A DNA stretch of 64,000 nt from contig JAJYDK010000004.1 in the NCBI GenBank assembly GCA_021777555.1, positions 62,001 through 126,000 on the forward strand, given 5' to 3'. A program made the translations under genes and the position numbers. The notes beneath the pieces were generated by a model. It was not told the DNA's origin. It saw only the letters and a program-made list of their open reading frames with translations, and did no database searches. Below, piece after piece: positions 42,535 to 51,486 of the stretch. The stretch's first letter is position 1. Each line of letters starts with the position of its first letter. Source of the DNA: Pseudomonadota bacterium (lineage in GTDB: Bacteria > Pseudomonadota > Gammaproteobacteria > Steroidobacterales > Steroidobacteraceae).

Positions 42535-43706
42535 ATACCCGCGTGATGAGTCTCCCGCGGCCGGTGGTTCGCGAACGAGCTTCGAGTGCCAGGGGCCCGG
42601 TGGCTGCGATGGGTCCCGAGCTCGCAGTGGTCATTCCGACCTATTGCGAGCGGGCCAATGTCGGGGAGCTGGTGCGCCGGCTGCGCGCGGTGCTCGGGGG
42701 GATCCGCTGGGAGGCGATCTTCGTCGACGACGACTCCCCGGATGGAACCGCGCGGGTGGTCCGTGGGATCGGTCACAAGGACACGCGGGTCCGATGCCTG
42801 CAGAGATTGGGCAGGCGGGGACTCGCCGGCGCCTGCATCGAGGGCATGCTCGCAAGCAGCGCACCGTACCTGGCGGTCATGGACGCGGATCTGCAGCACG
42901 ATGAAACCATCCTGCCGCAGATGCTCACGCATCTGCGAGAGGGAGGCGCTCAACTCGTGATCGCGACGCGGTATGGTGGAGCCGGAGGTGTCGGCGATTG
43001 GGACGCGTCGCGTGCGGCCATCAGCCGCCGGGCCACCTACCTGAGCCACCTGGTGTACCGGCATCCTGTCTCTGACCCGATGAGCGGGTTCTTCATGTTG
43101 AATCGCGGTTTGTTCGAGGAGGCCATGCGCGGACTCTCGACGAGCGGTTTCAAGCTCTTGCTCGATATTCTCGCCTCGATCAAGCATCCGATCCCGATCG
43201 CGGAGGTGCCTTACACGTTCCGCAGCCGCACGCATGGCGAAAGCAAACTGGACAGCGTCGTCGTATGGGACTTCGCGATGCTGGTGCTGGATAAGCTCCT
43301 CGGGCGGTACGTGCCGACGCGCTTCGTGGCGTTTTCCCTCGTCGGGGGTGCGGGCATCGCCGTCCACATGGCGGCCATCACTCTGTTGCTGAATTTCACC
43401 ACGCTGGGTTTTCCGGAAGGGCAGTCGCTGGCCGCAGTCCTCACCATGGTGTTCAACTACGCGGTCAATAACGTATTGACGTATCGTGACCAGCGCAGAA
43501 GCGGGCTCGCATGGCTCACCGGGCTGGCCTCGTTCATGGCCGCCTGCAGCCTGGGCGCGCTCGCGAATGTCACCATCGCCACTTTCGCGTTTTCCCGGCA
43601 TGTGCCCTGGGAGCTCGCCGCGCTGTCGGGCATCATCGTCGGGGCGGTCTGGAACTACGCCATGACGAGCCGATTCACCTGGGGCAAGGCGCGGACCGGC
43701 GGGTGA
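42531..43706 (+). CDS. GT2 polyprenyl-phosphate glycosyltransferase fused to GtrA
   Basis: The N-terminal GT-A domain (about 25-260) is DPM1-like: LAVVIPTYCERANVGELVRR, FVDDDSPDGTARVV, the metal motif VMDADLQHDE, DPMSGFFMLNRGLFEE and HGESKLD. These enzymes charge a polyprenyl phosphate with a sugar from a nucleotide donor. The C-terminal ~130 residues form a four-helix GtrA domain (RFVAFSLVGGAGIAVHMAAI, FNYAVNNVLTYRDQRRSG), a proposed lipid-sugar flippase. It lies between GT-C-like paralogues 1 and 2, making it the likely donor supplier for them. All catalytic motifs look intact. Confidence 0.9.
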   Translation: MNTRVMSLPRPVVRERASSARGPVAAMGPELAVVIPTYCERANVGELVRRLRAVLGGIRWEAIFVDDDSPDGTARVVRGIGHKDTRVRCLQRLGRRGLAGACIEGMLASSAPYLAVMDADLQHDETILPQMLTHLREGGAQLVIATRYGGAGGVGDWDASRAAISRRATYLSHLVYRHPVSDPMSGFFMLNRGLFEEAMRGLSTSGFKLLLDILASIKHPIPIAEVPYTFRSRTHGESKLDSVVVWDFAMLVLDKLLGRYVPTRFVAFSLVGGAGIAVHMAAITLLLNFTTLGFPEGQSLAAVLTMVFNYAVNNVLTYRDQRRSGLAWLTGLASFMAACSLGALANVTIATFAFSRHVPWELAALSGIIVGAVWNYAMTSRFTWGKARTGG

Positions 43707-43710
43707 CCCC

Positions 43711-45255
43711 ATGGTGCGGCGCTCAGGAGTGACTCAGCCGGCCGCGATGGAAAGCGTTCTCGAGCCCACCATCGTGGCGTTACCGCGGCGGTCAATCCTC
43801 GAGCTTGCCGGGCTCTCATGGCCTTTGCTGCTGGGAGTGTCGGGATTTCTCGCGGTGGTCTCGCTCGGCCTCGGATTGAGCGACCCGGATGTGTATCTGC
43901 ATGTCGCGGTGGGCCGGTGGATGCTGCTGCACGGCCGGGTACCGACTCACGATCCGTTCTCCTTCACCTTGCGCGGGGCCCCGTGGGTCGCGCACGAATG
44001 GGGGGCGGAGCTGGTGAGCCTGTTCGTCCACCGAGTCGCGGGCTGGTCCGGCCTCGTGTTTCTGGGTGCGGTTTGCTTCGGCGCCACCCTGGCCTATCTC
44101 ATGCGGTTTCTCCTGCGCCGCATGGAGCCGCTCCATGCACTGCTCTTGAGCGCCCTGGCGGCCGGCATGATGCTGCCCTACGTGATCGACCGGCCGCATG
44201 AGCTCGTCTGGCCGCTGACCGCGGTCTGGGTCGGCGGACTGGTCGGGGTCAGCGAGGAGAATCGCGCGCCGTCGTGGTGGCTGCTCCCGGTGATGCTCCT
44301 GTGGGCCAATATGCACGCGAGCTTTATCCTGGGTCTCGGGCTGATGGTGCTGCTCGCCCTCGATTCGGTTGAGCGTGGCGACAACAGGCAGCTCTCTATC
44401 ACCGCAAGACGCTGGATCCCATTTTGCGTCTTCGCGCTCGCGTGCGCACTCATCAATCCGCAAGGTTATCGATTGCTGCTGTTTCCGTTTCACGTCATTG
44501 GCATACGGGAGCTGCTCTCGCATTTCAAGGACTGGCGGCCGCCTGACCTGCAGCATCTGACGGTGTTCGACCTCTGGCTCCTCGTCGTGCTCGGCGCGGC
44601 CTTCGCCGGGCGCGTCCGGCTTACCGTTACACGCGCGATCACGGTCATCGGCTTGCTCTTCATGGCGCTTCAGAGTAGCCGCAACGTCTCGCTGTTGGGA
44701 TTGCTCTCGCCCTTTCTTCTGGCGGGGCCGGTCGCCGCGCGTTGGGCCGATGCGTCTCCCTCTGGCGGGCATGACGGTCGGCTCGACCGTCTCTTCCGGA
44801 CTCTCTCACGGCCCGCACGACCGATCGTCGTGTGCGCCGTGCTTGCGATGGCGGGCGTAGCTGCAGCGGCGATGCTTCGGGCCAATGAGCCGCGGCCAGC
44901 CGCCGTCTTTGCGCCGCGTGCCGCGCTCCAGGCGATTCTCTCTCGCGTCGCGAAACCGCGAATTCTCAACGACCCTAATTTCGGCGACTACCTCATCTAC
45001 GGCCACGTCCCGGTGTTCGTGGACGCCCGCGCGGACATGTACGGAGAGAAGTTCCTCAAGCGGACGTTCGATGCGTTGTCTCTTGCCCCCGACGACGGTG
45101 TGCAAGCCTTATTGACCCAATACCACATCAACGCGATTCTGCTTTGGCCGGGTGAGCCGATAGTCCGGGCTCTGGACCGACTGCCCGGCTGGCGGTGCGT
45201 CTATCGCGACAAAATGGCCGTGGCCTACGTCCTCCGGGCGGGCCAAGCGTCATGA
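43711..45255 (+). CDS. multi-TM GT-C-like membrane protein, paralogue 2 of 3
   Basis: A 514-aa paralogue of the genes at 41035 and 45252, with the same plan: LSDPDVYLHVAVGRWMLLHG, THDPFSFTLRGAPWVAHEWG, about 10-12 helices, then the C-terminal ILNDPNFGDYLIYGHVPVFV and DARADMYGEKFLKR. Here the usual DGRADMYG is DARADMYG. ATG 43711 lies 4 nt after the GT2-GtrA stop; ATG 43747 is an alternative. The stop overlaps the next paralogue (ATGA). Function is inferred as glycosyl transfer from a lipid-linked sugar; no experimental match is known to me. Confidence 0.75.
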   Translation: MVRRSGVTQPAAMESVLEPTIVALPRRSILELAGLSWPLLLGVSGFLAVVSLGLGLSDPDVYLHVAVGRWMLLHGRVPTHDPFSFTLRGAPWVAHEWGAELVSLFVHRVAGWSGLVFLGAVCFGATLAYLMRFLLRRMEPLHALLLSALAAGMMLPYVIDRPHELVWPLTAVWVGGLVGVSEENRAPSWWLLPVMLLWANMHASFILGLGLMVLLALDSVERGDNRQLSITARRWIPFCVFALACALINPQGYRLLLFPFHVIGIRELLSHFKDWRPPDLQHLTVFDLWLLVVLGAAFAGRVRLTVTRAITVIGLLFMALQSSRNVSLLGLLSPFLLAGPVAARWADASPSGGHDGRLDRLFRTLSRPARPIVVCAVLAMAGVAAAAMLRANEPRPAAVFAPRAALQAILSRVAKPRILNDPNFGDYLIYGHVPVFVDARADMYGEKFLKRTFDALSLAPDDGVQALLTQYHINAILLWPGEPIVRALDRLPGWRCVYRDKMAVAYVLRAGQAS

Positions 45256-46748
45256 GCTGCGCGGGTGAGGCTGTTCCCCGGTCCGAGTCGAGCGCCATCG
45301 TGCGCCGGCTGGGCCTGTCCTGGCCGATGCTGCTCGGTGCTGCGGCATTTGTATTGGCTCTGGCAGGGGGTGCGGTCCGATTCGATCCGGACGCCTACTG
45401 GCAGATCGCGACGGGACGCTGGATTCTGGCGCATGGCTACGTACCGACGCACGACCTCTATTCGTTCACCCTGCCGGGTGCCCCGTGGATCGTACAGGAG
45501 TGGGGCGCAGAACTGCTGATGAACGTAGTGTATGGACTCGGCGGATGGCAGGGTCTGGGACTTCTTTGTGCGGCGCTATTCGGCCTGACGATCGGGTACC
45601 TTGCGCGTTTTCTGCTCGCCCGCATGGAGCCGCTGCATGCGCTGCTGTTGACCGTATTGGCTGCATGCATGATGTTCAGCTACATCATAGTCCGGCCATA
45701 CGAGATCGTCTGGCCTTTGACAGCTCTTTGGGTCGGGGGACTCATCGAGAGCCGTGAGCGCAGGGGCGCTCCGCCCTGGTGGCTACTTGGGGTGATGCTG
45801 ATTTGGGCGAACCTGCACGGCAGCTTCATTCTCGGGCTCGGCGTCGCGACAGTGATCGCGGTCGAAGCGATCGTTGACGCAAATGGAAACCGGATGGACG
45901 CCGGCAGGAAGTGGGGCGCATTCATTGCGGCGGCGTTCGGCTGCGCGATGCTCAATCCACAGGGGTATCGGTTGCTGCTGTTCCCCTTCCACCTCCTCGG
46001 ACTGCATGTGCTGAGTGAACTGACGGAGTGGCAACAGCCGAGTTTCCAAGGTCTACCCGTCTTTGGGCTATGGCTCCTCAGCCTGCTCGCGCTTGCCTTT
46101 TCCGGCCGAGTCCGGTTGCCATTGCTTCGTTCAATGACGCTGCTCGCTTTGATTTACATGGCCTTGCAGCATGTCCGTAACGTATCCCTGCTGGGATTCA
46201 TCGCACCCTTGCTCATCGCGAGCCCGCTGGCAGATCAGTGGAAGAAGATGCCGGCACGCAGAAGAAACGCTGAGGCGCTCGATAGGGGATTCCGTGCGCT
46301 TGCCCGTCCGGGAAAGATCGCGGCGCTTTGCGCGACACTCGTCATTGCGGGAGCGCTCGGGTTTGCAGTTGTTGCCGTGAGAAAGTCGGACCCGCCGGGT
46401 AAGTTCACGCCTCGCGCGGCGCTCGACGTGCTGCTTGCGGACCGTCCGGATGCCAGAATCTTCAATGATTACAACTTCGGAGGCTATCTCATATTCCGCG
46501 GGGTTCCAGTCTTCGTGGATGGTCGCGCCGATATGTACGGTGACAGGTTTCTCGAGCCGTATTTCGCTGCCCTGCGCCTTTCCGCTAGGGGAAACATAGG
46601 CGCATTGCTCAAAAAGTATCGCATCAATGCGATCCTGATGAGCCCCCAATGGCCCGTGGTGAGACTGCTCGATCGAATGCCGCACTGGAAGCGGGTCTAT
46701 GCGGACAAAGTGGCGGTCGTTTATCTTCGCAGCGGCGCACCCTCATGA
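45252..46748 (+). CDS. multi-TM GT-C-like membrane protein, paralogue 3 of 3
   Basis: A 498-aa paralogue: RFDPDAYWQIATGRWILAHG, VPTHDLYSFTLPGAPWIVQE (the usual AHEWG histidine is glutamine here, VQEWG), multiple helices, and the C-terminal FNDYNFGGYLIFRGVPVFVD followed by GRADMYGDRFLEPYF. It starts at ATG 45252, overlapping paralogue 2 by 4 bp. Codon use looks slightly more AT-rich than in the first two copies. The triplication suggests three sugar or acceptor specificities, which is inferred. Confidence 0.75.
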   Translation: MSCAGEAVPRSESSAIVRRLGLSWPMLLGAAAFVLALAGGAVRFDPDAYWQIATGRWILAHGYVPTHDLYSFTLPGAPWIVQEWGAELLMNVVYGLGGWQGLGLLCAALFGLTIGYLARFLLARMEPLHALLLTVLAACMMFSYIIVRPYEIVWPLTALWVGGLIESRERRGAPPWWLLGVMLIWANLHGSFILGLGVATVIAVEAIVDANGNRMDAGRKWGAFIAAAFGCAMLNPQGYRLLLFPFHLLGLHVLSELTEWQQPSFQGLPVFGLWLLSLLALAFSGRVRLPLLRSMTLLALIYMALQHVRNVSLLGFIAPLLIASPLADQWKKMPARRRNAEALDRGFRALARPGKIAALCATLVIAGALGFAVVAVRKSDPPGKFTPRAALDVLLADRPDARIFNDYNFGGYLIFRGVPVFVDGRADMYGDRFLEPYFAALRLSARGNIGALLKKYRINAILMSPQWPVVRLLDRMPHWKRVYADKVAVVYLRSGAPS

Positions 46749-46816
46749 GAGCGACCCGGATTGCAAGGGCTCAATACCCGTCAGGATGAGGGAATAGCCA
46801 CGGAGTCGGGGTCATC

Positions 46817-47869
46817 GTGGAAAGAGAGCGAATTCCATCACTTGATGGTGCCAGGGCGATATCGATTTCCCTGGTTATCGCATCCCACGCGATGTGGAAG
46901 GGAGCTGCGCCGCACATTCTGGGGTTCGATTACGGGAACCTCGGTGTCCGAATCTTCTTCGTCATCTCGGGTTTCATCATCACCCGACTTCTGATCCAGG
47001 AGCGCGAGCGCATCGGGAGGATTAGTATCGCACAGTTCTATTTGCGTCGGGCGTTTCGCATCTTGCCGGCTGCATATGTCTGTATCGCCGTGATGGCGGG
47101 TCTGCTTGCCATTACGACACAATTGAGATGGAGGTGGGTTGTGCCGGCAGTTTTCTATTATGCGGATTATCAACATCGGCATTACGCCGTGCTCGGACAA
47201 TTCTGGTCATTGTCTGTCGAGGAACAGTTTTATCTGATCTGGCCGACAATACTCGTGTTTCTTGGCGTGCCAAAGGCGCGATACGCATGCGGCGCGCTCC
47301 TCGTCGCGGCGCCCCTATTCCGGATGTTGTCCGTGGCTGGCATATGGCCGACCCCTTCTGGGTCCGCTTTCGAATGTGTGTGCGACGCGTTGGCGACCGG
47401 GTGCCTTCTCGCGTTGCTTCGGGACGTCCTCTGGTCAAGTGCGGGCTATCGGAGGATCGTGCAATGCCCGATGGCGTGGGTGGTTGCGGCGCTCGGAGTC
47501 GGCCTTTCCTGTAAAGGCTTGCCCGTCTTCGTCCGATGGGTGGTCGGAATCCCTCTGCTGAATGTCGGTATCGCGGTGCTCCTCGATCGCTATATGCGGA
47601 TGTCCCATCATACGTTCATGGGCCGCTTCCTGAACCTTACTCCCATCATTTGGATCGGAACGATTAGCTATTCGGTTTACCTGTGGCAGCAGCCCTGGAT
47701 GCTCAGTGCGCTGCCGGTGGGCGTGAGAATTTCCTGCACGATGCTCTGTGCATTGGCTTCATTTTATTTGCTGGAGCGGCGGATGATGTGGTTGCGCGGG
47801 CGGATCATCGAGAGGCTCGTATCCAGATGTGACCCGGGAACGGTGGTCTCGACGGAGCGTGCGGGATAG
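46817..47869 (+). CDS. acyltransferase-3 family (OafA/NodX-like) membrane protein
   Basis: A 350-aa protein with about 10 helices. The acyltransferase-3 signature is at the N-terminus: IPSLDGARAISISLVIASHA with the conserved arginine and histidine (R13, H24), then GVRIFFVISGFIITRLLIQE and LRRAFRILPAAYVC. Such enzymes O-acetylate sugars at the membrane. GTG 46817 begins the homology. Visible A/T content is higher than in the Tad genes. It follows the GT-C-like triplet on the same strand by 68 bp, fitting decoration of the glycan those genes make. Confidence 0.87.
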   Translation: MERERIPSLDGARAISISLVIASHAMWKGAAPHILGFDYGNLGVRIFFVISGFIITRLLIQERERIGRISIAQFYLRRAFRILPAAYVCIAVMAGLLAITTQLRWRWVVPAVFYYADYQHRHYAVLGQFWSLSVEEQFYLIWPTILVFLGVPKARYACGALLVAAPLFRMLSVAGIWPTPSGSAFECVCDALATGCLLALLRDVLWSSAGYRRIVQCPMAWVVAALGVGLSCKGLPVFVRWVVGIPLLNVGIAVLLDRYMRMSHHTFMGRFLNLTPIIWIGTISYSVYLWQQPWMLSALPVGVRISCTMLCALASFYLLERRMMWLRGRIIERLVSRCDPGTVVSTERAG

Positions 47870-47991
47870 CTATCTCAAGAGCGTATTTCGCATCGTTCCG
47901 CGGTGGAAGTGGGGGCGGTTTCTGCCGAAGTCGAGTGTGCGAGCCTCGTTTGCAAATGACCGCTCAAGGGTCGGCGTCGTGCTCTTGTCGA
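47870..47991. other. 122-bp convergent gap
   Basis: This separates the plus-strand acyltransferase from the minus-strand GT22-like gene. I see no clear hairpin-plus-T terminator or gene here. Confidence 0.4.
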
Positions 47992-49440
47992 TTATTGATG
48001 GGTGTCTCGGAGTACCGTATTGATCTCATACATGGGCAGAGGAGCACTGCAGTTGCCGCGTCTTCGGTAAAGACATAGACCGTTGCGGCAGTCTGTGGGC
48101 TTGAAGCCGCGCAACGAGTGGAGCCCGGATTGCTTTGCCAGGATGAAGTTGTAGGAGTGTCGCTGTGCGCGCAGGACTCGTTTGTTGGAGATGATCAGAA
48201 TCGGAATATCCTTGTGGAGAAGTGTGTAGCCGCCGGTGTTGTACCAAGACATCCGGTACAGGGCGAGACCGCATGCACCGTGGTCTCTGCTGAGGTGATT
48301 GAGCGCGGCGATTCCCAGCGTGTCTTTCCGGCGGTATGGAAAATACGGGGCTAGGCGGTAGGATAACAGTGCGAAGAATGCGAGCGCAGATGCGATGAGG
48401 GTGCCTCTGGCGGATGAGGTGCTTGGAAGGCTGCCCTTGAGAAGAATGATGACCTCTGCGAACCCAATGGCTGCGAGGGTCGCGACAATCGGCATCACGG
48501 GGTAGATGAACCGCACTTCCTTGTGGCGGATGACCGAGTGCGATACAAGAATGATCAGGGCGATCCAGCCGAGTAAAGGACTCTTTCGAACCCCAAACAA
48601 GGCGAGGGCGAACAGAGGGAACATCTGTTCGGCGAGGACGAGCAGATACCAATACCAGGGTTGAGTGCCATAGGCTGCACTTTGATCTTGAACGGCATTT
48701 ATCCAAAAGTTCTTGAGGAATGATTGAAAAGGGTACGACCACGTGAAGGCGTCTACAATTCCGAAGGTGATCACGGGTAGCAGGACGCCTGCAGTCAAAG
48801 GTAAAGTTCGCTGTCGCCATTTGGGGTGGCAGAAATAGAGCAGTGCGAAACCGACGGCGGGTGCAAGCTGAAGCCGCAGGGATACGGCCAGTCCGCAGAG
48901 GAGGCCGGCCAGAAATAATCGTTTGTGCTCTGGCAGTCGGTCTCCGTATATTCCAAAGTAAAGACCGGGCAGCAGGAGGTGGGTGGAGACGACTTCCGTC
49001 AGGGCAGAGGGTGCGAAAATCACGAGGTCGTACCAGATTGCGCACAAGCCGGCCGCGATGATTGCGGCCTCTATGCCGCTCGTGCGTTTTGCCCAGGCGT
49101 AGCCGAACCAGATTGTGACCAGCGACAGTAGGGACAGGACAGCGCGAATGCCCCACAAATAACCACTCGATCCTGGTGCGAGCCATGCCGTTGCCTTCAT
49201 GATGGCGGCGAGGAAGGCTGGAAACACCCAATTGCGGATTCCTTCGCGCCATTCCCATGTGATCACTCCGTAGCCGTATGCCAGGCGATGCGCGGGCTCC
49301 AGCGTTTGAAATATCGCGTCAGGGTGAATGAGGTTCGGGAAATGTGCCGCGTACAGGCGCAGCAAAAATCCGACAGAAAGGAAGCCCGCCAGCACGCTCT
49401 GGGTGGTGGATGGTTTCCATCGCGAGAGATCCCAAGACAT
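47992..49440 (-). CDS. GT22-type (Alg9-like) mannosyltransferase
   Basis: A 482-aa inner-membrane GT-C enzyme. The N-terminal loop has HPDAIFQTLEPAHRLAYGYG and VITWEWREGIRNWVFP, and later HKEVRFIYPVMPIVATLAAI. These are the hallmarks of the Alg9/PIG-B family (HPDE, ITWEW, HKEERFIFP), which uses dolichol/polyprenyl-phosphate mannose. Around ten helices are present. The C-terminal ~110 residues after LIASALAFFALLSYRL form a soluble tail. Convergent with the acyltransferase. With the DPM-like GT2 nearby it suggests mannosyl or related lipid-linked sugar chemistry. Confidence 0.82.
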   Translation of the reverse strand: MSWDLSRWKPSTTQSVLAGFLSVGFLLRLYAAHFPNLIHPDAIFQTLEPAHRLAYGYGVITWEWREGIRNWVFPAFLAAIMKATAWLAPGSSGYLWGIRAVLSLLSLVTIWFGYAWAKRTSGIEAAIIAAGLCAIWYDLVIFAPSALTEVVSTHLLLPGLYFGIYGDRLPEHKRLFLAGLLCGLAVSLRLQLAPAVGFALLYFCHPKWRQRTLPLTAGVLLPVITFGIVDAFTWSYPFQSFLKNFWINAVQDQSAAYGTQPWYWYLLVLAEQMFPLFALALFGVRKSPLLGWIALIILVSHSVIRHKEVRFIYPVMPIVATLAAIGFAEVIILLKGSLPSTSSARGTLIASALAFFALLSYRLAPYFPYRRKDTLGIAALNHLSRDHGACGLALYRMSWYNTGGYTLLHKDIPILIISNKRVLRAQRHSYNFILAKQSGLHSLRGFKPTDCRNGLCLYRRRGNCSAPLPMYEINTVLRDTHQ

Positions 49441-49650
49441 AGGGGTTCCTCTGCTGCGCGAAGAGGGCGGGCGCTGCGGAGAATCGCGTGTTCTTGACGC
49501 ACCTCGACTGCTCGTGGTGCCGATTCTCTCAGGAAGCCAAGGGATCTGTCATGATCGCCGCTCCGAGGTCGATTGCCGGTGTGATCTGCTTCGGTGTGAG
49601 GTGGACTGGGCGCACATGGATGGCATCGCGGTTCGGTGCCGTCCCGTGGA
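49441..49650. other. 210-bp gap upstream of the GT22-like gene
   Basis: This should hold the promoter of the GT22-like gene and the transcript end of the TMEM175-like gene. I see no gene and no convincing promoter consensus. Confidence 0.35.
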
Positions 49651-50241
49651 CTATTCAGCCTCGGCCCGCTCCGCCAGGACCCGCTCGATGCGCCGGTCCG
49701 GGATGAGCCACAGGAGCGCCACCAGGGCGTAGAGGCCGAGGGACACCCAGTGGGCGTGGGCCGCCAGCAGGATGGCGGTGAGGTAGAGGAGGGGCGAGAG
49801 CTTGCCCTTCCAGTCGGTGCCGATGGCCTGGCGCAGGAGGGAGTCTTCTCCCTGGGTGGCGATGATGCGCTGCTGCAGGATCCACCAGGCGATGGCCGCC
49901 ATGAGCAACACCACCCCATAGAATGCGGTGGGGACGGGGGCGAAGTGATTCTCACCCATCCATCCCGTGGTGAATGGAATCAGTGACAGCCAGAAGAGCA
50001 GGTGCAGATTGGCCCACATCATGCCGCCGCTCACGCACCGAACGACGTGCAGCAGGTGGTGGTGATTGTTCCAGTAGATGCCGAGGTAGATGAAGCTCAG
50101 CACGTAGGTGAGCAGCACGGGCACCACGGGTATGAGGGCCTGGAGAGTCGTCTCACGCGGAATCCTGAGGTCGAGCACCATGATGGTGATGAGGATGGCG
50201 ATCACGCCATCGCTGAAGGCTTCCATCCGGTCGGTACCCAT
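49651..50241 (-). CDS. TMEM175-like potassium channel family protein (DUF1211)
   Basis: A 196-aa protein with six predicted helices. The first helix carries the family motif RMEAFSDGVIAILITIMVLD, whose FSDGVxAI sequence lines the pore of bacterial TMEM175 channels. Further helices include VPVLLTYVLSFIYLGIYWNN with the HHHLLH turn. Bacterial members form tetrameric, weakly selective potassium channels. ATG 50241 places the motif near residue 8, as usual; an in-frame start at 50388 would add an unconserved extension. Divergent from the carbonic anhydrase gene by 72 bp. Confidence 0.87.
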   Translation of the reverse strand: MGTDRMEAFSDGVIAILITIMVLDLRIPRETTLQALIPVVPVLLTYVLSFIYLGIYWNNHHHLLHVVRCVSGGMMWANLHLLFWLSLIPFTTGWMGENHFAPVPTAFYGVVLLMAAIAWWILQQRIIATQGEDSLLRQAIGTDWKGKLSPLLYLTAILLAAHAHWVSLGLYALVALLWLIPDRRIERVLAERAEAE

Positions 50242-50313
50242 GAATGCCCCCCCATGCCCAGGTGCTGATGGTCGGCGATTGTATGTCCGGGTGGCACTCT
50301 TTACACTTCCGCC

Positions 50314-50940
50314 ATGATCACAGCAGCAGAAGCGCTTCAGCGCCTGAAAGACGGCAATCGCCGCTTCGTAGAGCGGGTCCGCAACCACGAGGCCGCTCTC
50401 GGGGCCTCACCGCGCATCGCCCTCACCCAGGAGCAGAAGCCCATCGCCATCGTGCTGGGCTGCTCGGATGCCCGGGTGCCCGCGGAGCTCGTCTTCGACC
50501 AGGGCCTCGGGGACCTCTTCGTGATCCGCGTGGCGGGCAATATCGTCGCGCCCTCGCTCGTCGGTAGCGTGGAATTCGCCGCCGCGCAGTTCGGCACCCG
50601 GCTGGTGGTGGTGCTGGGGCATACCCGGTGCGGCGCCATCCAGGTCACCCTCGAGGAGCTGCGGCGGCCGGCGGAGAATCAATCCCCGAACATCCGCTCC
50701 ATCGTCGATCGGGTGCGCCCTTCGGTGGAAGTGCTCCTCAAGACCGAGCTGCGACACGATGAGGAAGCCCTCGCCCGGCATGCCGTGCGCGCCAATGTCG
50801 GGGTCTCGGTAAGCCACCTGCGCCACGGCTCGGAAGTGCTCGAGCGCCTCATCCGTGAGGAAGGGCTGACGGTCGTGGGCGCGGAGTACTCGCTGGAGAC
50901 CGGGGAAGTCGAGTTCTTTGACGGGGTGGCGGAGAGCTGA
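50314..50940 (+). CDS. beta-class carbonic anhydrase
   Basis: A zinc enzyme hydrating CO2 to bicarbonate in the cytoplasm (208 aa). Zinc ligands C50 and D52 lie in VLGCSDARVPAEL, H103 and C106 in VVLGHTRCGAI. R54 completes the Asp-Arg dyad. There is no signal peptide. The ATG at 50314 gives the family N-terminus AAEALQRLKDGNRRFVE. No bicarbonate transporter adjoins it; pairing with the divergent channel gene may be chance. Confidence 0.94.
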   Translation: MITAAEALQRLKDGNRRFVERVRNHEAALGASPRIALTQEQKPIAIVLGCSDARVPAELVFDQGLGDLFVIRVAGNIVAPSLVGSVEFAAAQFGTRLVVVLGHTRCGAIQVTLEELRRPAENQSPNIRSIVDRVRPSVEVLLKTELRHDEEALARHAVRANVGVSVSHLRHGSEVLERLIREEGLTVVGAEYSLETGEVEFFDGVAES

Positions 50941-51135
50941 CACAAGCCACCGGCGCCTGGGCCGCTCAATTCGGCGTATCTCCCGCACTGCGTCGTAGAT
51001 GGCAGTTGCACAATGCTCCGGTGTGATCGTGCGGGGCTCCGGGCAATGTCTTATGGTGTTTTTGAATGATGGTGCAGTTCGGACGGGGATTGCAGCTAAA
51101 GGCCGCTCGCGCGTGTTGCTGTTCGGTCACCGCTG

Positions 51136-51486
51136 TTAGACTATCGCCTTGATGGCGCCAAAGAGGCCTAGCGCAATCATAAGGCCGATGAGCCAGCGAT
51201 ATTGAGAATCCATTTTTTCTCCGAGATGCGTAATTTTTTTGTCCATCATGTCGCGCAGACTTGAAATCTCGCCCCGGACGCTCTTGAACTCCTCGTCCAT
51301 TTTGCTGCGCAAGCCGCCCATCTCGCTTCGGACGTTCTTGAACTCCTCGTCCATCTTGTCGCGCAGGCCCACGATCTCGACGCGCACCTGACGGAGATCC
51401 AACTTGATATCCGCCACATCCGTGCGGATGTGGGCTACATCGGATTCCAGTCTCGTCACGCGATTGTCGAGGGAGTCGTCTGTCAT
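51136..51486 (-). CDS. coiled-coil protein with C-terminal membrane anchor
   Basis: A 116-aa protein. Residues 5-95 form a continuous heptad coiled coil containing internal repeats: LRDKMDEEFKNVRSEMGG, then LRSKMDEEFKSVRGEISS, then LRDMMDKKITHLGEK. A single C-terminal helix (YRWLIGLMIALGLFGAIKAI) anchors it. The DNA repeats in step with the protein. I do not recognise a functional family. Isolated: 195 bp from the carbonic anhydrase and 272 bp from the polyene cluster. Confidence 0.75.
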   Translation of the reverse strand: MTDDSLDNRVTRLESDVAHIRTDVADIKLDLRQVRVEIVGLRDKMDEEFKNVRSEMGGLRSKMDEEFKSVRGEISSLRDMMDKKITHLGEKMDSQYRWLIGLMIALGLFGAIKAIV

